From Desulfatitalea tepidiphila (GTDB taxonomy: Bacteria; Desulfobacterota; Desulfobacteria; Desulfobacterales; Desulfosarcinaceae), in NCBI RefSeq assembly GCF_001293685.1, contig NZ_BCAG01000003.1, positions 310,001-374,000 on the forward strand: a DNA stretch of 64,000 nucleotides. Reading direction: 5' to 3'. A program made the translations under genes and the position numbers. Below the pieces are notes generated by a model. The model was not told the origin of the DNA. It saw only the letters and a program-made list of their open reading frames with translations, and did no database searches. Numbering within the stretch: position 1 is the stretch's first letter; each line of letters begins with the position of its first letter. This document shows positions 60,974 to 64,000 of this stretch, piece after piece.

Positions 60974-61732
60974 ATGCAGCAGGGTCTTTTGATCGAACAC
61001 TTGTCCTCCAGCGATCGCGCCGAATTGATGATGCTGAGCCATCAATCCATCAGATGCGATACCAAAGACCATTTAAAGAAACTCGTACTGGACCTGAAAG
61101 GCCTGATCGAATTCGAAAACGCGGTCTGTGCCCAGGGCACGATCCCGGATGTTTTCCTCTATCCCGATGCGCGGGTGGAGTGTTTGGATGTGAGCTATCC
61201 GGACGGGTACATGGATATTTATTTTGAAAAGAATTTCCAGTTGTCCGATGCGGTGTTGTGTGAGTTTTTCAACCACCTGTCGCCGGTGAACTGGGGGAGT
61301 CTGGAACGACAATTCGGATTTGACTATCCTGCCTCGGTGCTGGCCATCGAATACAATATGAGGGACGGATGGGCGCATGGCGTCCTCGATCCGTCCACGA
61401 TGACCAGTACCGTCTTTTTCCTGGGCGGCCCGAAGGCGGAGGCCGACATCCGGTCCCAAGCCGTTTTATCCTACATCATCCCCTTTTACGCGGAGGCCTT
61501 CAAAAAGGCTTTCGGCGCGACGAAGAGGCCGATTCAAAGGCTCACCCGAAGAGAAAAAGAGGTCCTCCAATGGATCAAGGAGGGCAAGAGCTCCTGGGAA
61601 ATCTCCAACATCTTGAAGTGCAGCAAGCGGGTGGTCGATTTCCACGCGATCAGCATCAAGCAGAAGCTCAACGTCGTGAGCCGTGCCCAGGCCGTGGCGA
61701 TCGGTCTTCAACACGGCATCATCGAATTTTAA
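60974..61732 (+). CDS. LuxR-family transcriptional regulator
   Basis: This 252-residue protein has a C-terminal LuxR helix-turn-helix: LTRREKEVLQWIKEG, SSWEISNILKCSKRVVDFH and LNVVSRAQAVAIGL (about 184-250). The N-terminal 170 residues do not show the usual residues of acyl-homoserine-lactone binding domains. The segment GWAHGVLDPSTMTSTVFFLGG recalls EpsA-type LuxR regulators of exopolysaccharide genes. ATG 60974 is chosen because AAAGGGGG lies 6 bp upstream. It has no luxI partner in the window. Confidence 0.85.
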   Translation: MQQGLLIEHLSSSDRAELMMLSHQSIRCDTKDHLKKLVLDLKGLIEFENAVCAQGTIPDVFLYPDARVECLDVSYPDGYMDIYFEKNFQLSDAVLCEFFNHLSPVNWGSLERQFGFDYPASVLAIEYNMRDGWAHGVLDPSTMTSTVFFLGGPKAEADIRSQAVLSYIIPFYAEAFKKAFGATKRPIQRLTRREKEVLQWIKEGKSSWEISNILKCSKRVVDFHAISIKQKLNVVSRAQAVAIGLQHGIIEF

Positions 61733-62394
61733 AAGCCTTGGGCGGCCCGCCGCTCCTCCTCCAGCATCTTCGATCGCACCTCCTCGTCGGCGATGGCCGC
61801 GTCCAGGTCGGCCACGGTGAACGATGCGGGCAGCGGATTCCTTCAAATACCAGGTATCATTAAAACGGAGCGCCGCATTGCGATTGTCGACAGATGTGAG
61901 ACGATGACCAAAGAGACGCTGCAATTCAACGCCGGTCGGGGTGCCGCATGGAAGAGGTTTAACGCGGCGGGTTGAATAATGGGAAGGGACTCCTGTCCAC
62001 TTGTGTCCATTTGTGTTTCTTATGATGACCGAAACCGACTCGAATTGACTTTGATTTGGCCGGGAGAGTGAAACGGAGAGGCCACGGAGGGGGAAGGCAG
62101 GGGGGGGCTATGTGGGGGGGTATGGATGACGTTTTAACGGTGTTGTTTGAATCGAGTTGATTTTTAACCGGTTTTGTGGTGTGGCAATATGTAACTGATC
62201 CTGCCAAATCCCGGCGCAAATTCCAACGAATTCAGACCTTCGCCAAATCGATTCATCTTCCGATGCCATCGCGTCCGCCGCTGTCAATTGATCGTGGAGA
62301 CCGGACCCGGTCCATGGGCCGTGCTTTTTGGCGGAATCAAGATATCGGCGTTTCCCGACAATTGGATACCATTTTAGTCCAGGGAGGTGAGCCC
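61733..62394. other. Gene-poor region with a degraded coding remnant
   Basis: There is no convincing intact gene in this 660-bp stretch. On the minus strand, 61729-61830 reads PLPASFTVADLDAAIADEEV...LEEERRAAQGF followed by a stop, but a stop codon also precedes it, so it is only a C-terminal remnant. Copy 1 of the direct repeat lies at 61937-62015. From 62060 to 62170 the sequence is rich in G runs. The ribosome site AGGGAGGTGAG of the next gene is at the right edge. Confidence 0.55.
61937..62015 (+). repeat. Direct repeat, copy 1
   Basis: The core GGTTTAACGCGGCGGGTTG (61957-61975) and GGGAAGGGACTCCTGTCC (61981-61998) recur with few changes at 63782-63862. The two copies flank the two exported-protein genes. 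Confidence 0.55.
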
Positions 62395-63096
62395 ATGAGC
62401 GCTTTATCTCGAACGGCGGTGGCCATGATGATCGCGCTTACACTGCTTTTTGCGAGTTCAGCCGCGATCGCGGAGGGGGAAGATGCTTCACCGGCAAGCT
62501 CGATAACCGTTGCCAATTTATTTGTCTGGGCCAAGAGCAGCCCCATCGCCTGGGGCACGGGCGGTCTCTACGCGGCCTTGGGGATCGTGGGGTCGATGGT
62601 CACCGTGTTCAGCCTGATCGGCGGCGCCATCCCGGGCACTTCGGGTTTCGCCAAGATCGAGGCCGACATGAAGCGGGTGGAAGAGCGCGAGAAGATCATC
62701 GACAAGCTGATCAGGGCGGAAAACAAGGACCCGGAGGTGATCAGCGCCATCGAGAAGGCGACGGACAATTTACGGGATGACTTGCGGTCCGACATGCGGC
62801 AGCAGTTTGCCCTGGCCGCCACGCTCTATGTGGTGCTCGGCGCGTTTTTCGCGGCGGCACTGGCCCAGGATCTTTTGCAAGCCCTGGTGATCGGCGCGGG
62901 CTGGACGGCCTATCTCGGCGCATTTGGACTGAAAAGAGATTATGCCGAGCGAAAATCGATCAAGGATAAGGCTACCGAGGAACTCGAGGCCGCCTTGCCG
63001 CCGCCGCCGGCTCCGGATCCGGCGACTGGGTTCGCTGCAATGACGGACCCATGGGGGGATGTTCGAATGGAAGCCCGGGTGTCCCGCTCGATTTGA
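62395..63096 (+). CDS. Exported or membrane protein of unknown function
   Basis: This 233-residue protein is read from ATG 62395 after AGGGAGGTGAG. A signal-like N terminus (about 1-30, ending SSAAIAEGED) precedes a hydrophobic segment (about 58-80). A charged helical region (about 85-135, IEADMKRVEEREKIIDKLIRA-type) is followed by two more hydrophobic segments (about 142-183). The C-terminal tail is proline-rich. It looks like an inner-membrane protein with a coiled-coil loop. I do not recognise it. Copies of a direct repeat flank this gene and the next one. Confidence 0.6.
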   Translation: MSALSRTAVAMMIALTLLFASSAAIAEGEDASPASSITVANLFVWAKSSPIAWGTGGLYAALGIVGSMVTVFSLIGGAIPGTSGFAKIEADMKRVEEREKIIDKLIRAENKDPEVISAIEKATDNLRDDLRSDMRQQFALAATLYVVLGAFFAAALAQDLLQALVIGAGWTAYLGAFGLKRDYAERKSIKDKATEELEAALPPPPAPDPATGFAAMTDPWGDVRMEARVSRSI

Positions 63097-63161
63097 GAGG
63101 GACGGTGCGCCTTCAGGCCCGCCTGTTTCAACAAGAGGCTAAGGTGATAGGAGGTGTGGCC

Positions 63162-63665
63162 ATGAACACAGGGTCGATCAAATGCTTTTTTGTAATGTTG
63201 ATGATTTCAGCGGACCTCGTTTTTCCATCTGCTTCTTATTCAACACCGCATCGTGTTGGCTTTGCCGGTAATCAGTGCGTGGAAATGTCCGGAGACGCGG
63301 AAAGCAGCTTGAGCTTCAATGGAACCTGGTATCTGTCGGGCGGCGCGAATCGTTGGAAAATAGTGTTGAAACAGAACGGAAATAAAGTCTGGGGCACTAT
63401 TTACACAAAGGATGTGTATCGCAGCGAGGCCGCAGTCGGAAGAGTGGAAGCCACGGTTGTTTCTGCAGACGGGCTCGCCTTGGAAGGGACTTGGTATTGG
63501 GACTATGATCCCAACCGGAAAATAGGCGGACTTGGAGAAAATCATTCGACTGACAGGCTAGAACTCTCTTTATCTCCGACACATGCCAACAAGATCATCA
63601 TCCGGGGCGTACGCATAGACCCTCCCTACCGGGTGGGCCTGCAGGGATCTAACGAAGAAAAATAG
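63162..63665 (+). CDS. Secreted small protein of unknown function
   Basis: This 167-residue protein starts at ATG 63162 after AGGAGGTG. A signal peptide of about 25 residues (FFVMLMISADLVFPSASYS) precedes a beta-rich domain. Tryptophan-containing strands such as SFNGTWYLSGGANRW and LALEGTWYWDYDP recur in it and suggest a lipocalin- or carbohydrate-binding-like sandwich, without a clear family. It follows the previous gene by 65 bp. No function can be proposed. Confidence 0.6.
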   Translation: MNTGSIKCFFVMLMISADLVFPSASYSTPHRVGFAGNQCVEMSGDAESSLSFNGTWYLSGGANRWKIVLKQNGNKVWGTIYTKDVYRSEAAVGRVEATVVSADGLALEGTWYWDYDPNRKIGGLGENHSTDRLELSLSPTHANKIIIRGVRIDPPYRVGLQGSNEEK

Positions 63666-64000
63666 CAGACGCTTGCGCCCCTGCATGGTCGCGTCACGGT
63701 TGACGGTGGCCTGATCGATGGTTGAAAACGCCATGGGATCGCTTCTCCCGGTTCAGTGTGGATCGGGTGACTGTCGGTCTGCGGCGGTGTGCTGTATGGG
63801 AAGGGTTTAACGCGTCGGGTTGGATAAAGGGAAGGGACTGCTGTCCATCCATGTCCTCTTATGTCCATAGCTTAAAAACATCCATATGCATACCGATTGA
63901 GGGTTGGACGCTATCGGGTATTTTTCGATGTTCAATCCAGGGTCGAAATCATAACGATCGAAGGGGTAAAAAAAAGGCGATGAAAGAACATATTAAGCAC
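63666..64000. other. Right-end region with no clear gene
   Basis: Apart from the second direct repeat (63782-63862), I see no intact gene. At 63980 an ATG begins MKEHIKH to the window edge, and it could be the start of a gene outside the window. Its site AAAAAGGCG is weak. Confidence 0.5.
63782..63862 (+). repeat. Direct repeat, copy 2
   Basis: GGTTTAACGCGTCGGGTTG (63804-63822) and GGGAAGGGACTGCTGTCC (63829-63846) match copy 1 at 61937-62015 at nearly every position. The flanking GTCC-rich tail is also similar. Confidence 0.55.

Overview
This window looks like chromosome of a strictly anaerobic, probably sulfate-reducing member of the Desulfobacterota (Desulfosarcina/Desulfobacteraceae-like). 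That placement is inferred from gene content, not from a search: an HdrA-MvhD-MetV-MetF methylene-tetrahydrofolate reductase module, an F420-dehydrogenase-type FrhB protein, sigma-54 activators, many multi-PAS histidine kinases and high GC. Most of the window is ordinary housekeeping sequence; the accessory part is the right end after the tRNA genes (about 58.6-64.0 kb).

Layout. 0-5.8 kb: an unknown edge gene, a SHOCT membrane protein, an acyl-CoA dehydrogenase with its MerR regulator and a palindromic operator, and an OmpR-type two-component system. 5.8-9.6 kb (minus strand): a sigma-54 activator, a glycerate 2-kinase and a DUF2156 protein, tightly packed. 9.7-21.1 kb (plus strand): a TusA-like protein behind a recognisable sigma-54 promoter, MetF-1, a double-length HdrA, MvhD, MetV, MetF-2, then a signalling block (CheY-like receiver, two ACT-like proteins, PAS kinase, receiver-kinase hybrid). 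21.3-26.1 kb: a NUDIX hydrolase, an FrhB-like protein and a large four-PAS hybrid kinase. 26.2-35.1 kb (minus strand): MarR, TopA, DprA, SecF, SecD, YajC and RNase G. 35.5-46.2 kb: LeuS, LptE, S20 (minus strand), MurJ, FtsB, small envelope proteins, CoaBC, family-4 uracil-DNA glycosylase, NfeD and slipin. 46.4-58.3 kb: a Rho-N mini-protein, XerC, HslVU, ArgB, ArgD, ArgG, ArgH (argF is absent from this run), an LptM-like lipoprotein, DapF, FolK, a YHS-type mini-protein, a transaldolase-like enzyme and PgsA. 58.4-58.6 kb: tRNA-Gly(GCC) and tRNA-Cys(GCA).

The right end looks like a decayed island that entered at tRNA-Cys: a truncated tyrosine integrase, a truncated and frameshifted SRAP gene, a BrnTA toxin-antitoxin pair, a DUF4268-like small protein, a LuxR-type regulator with a lux-box-like palindrome upstream, and two exported proteins of unknown role flanked by direct repeats.

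The most coherent candidate system is at 8.1-21.1 kb. A cysteine-rich PAS/sigma-54 activator is divergent from a near-consensus -24/-12 promoter, with TTTAACA-type repeats between them. That promoter faces a one-carbon/electron-bifurcation gene set which ends in its own ACT-kinase-receiver signalling genes. Several dispersed repeat families also sit between genes: AAGTNNN heptads, an ATATCTGCGTTGCGC element and a MITE-like inverted repeat.
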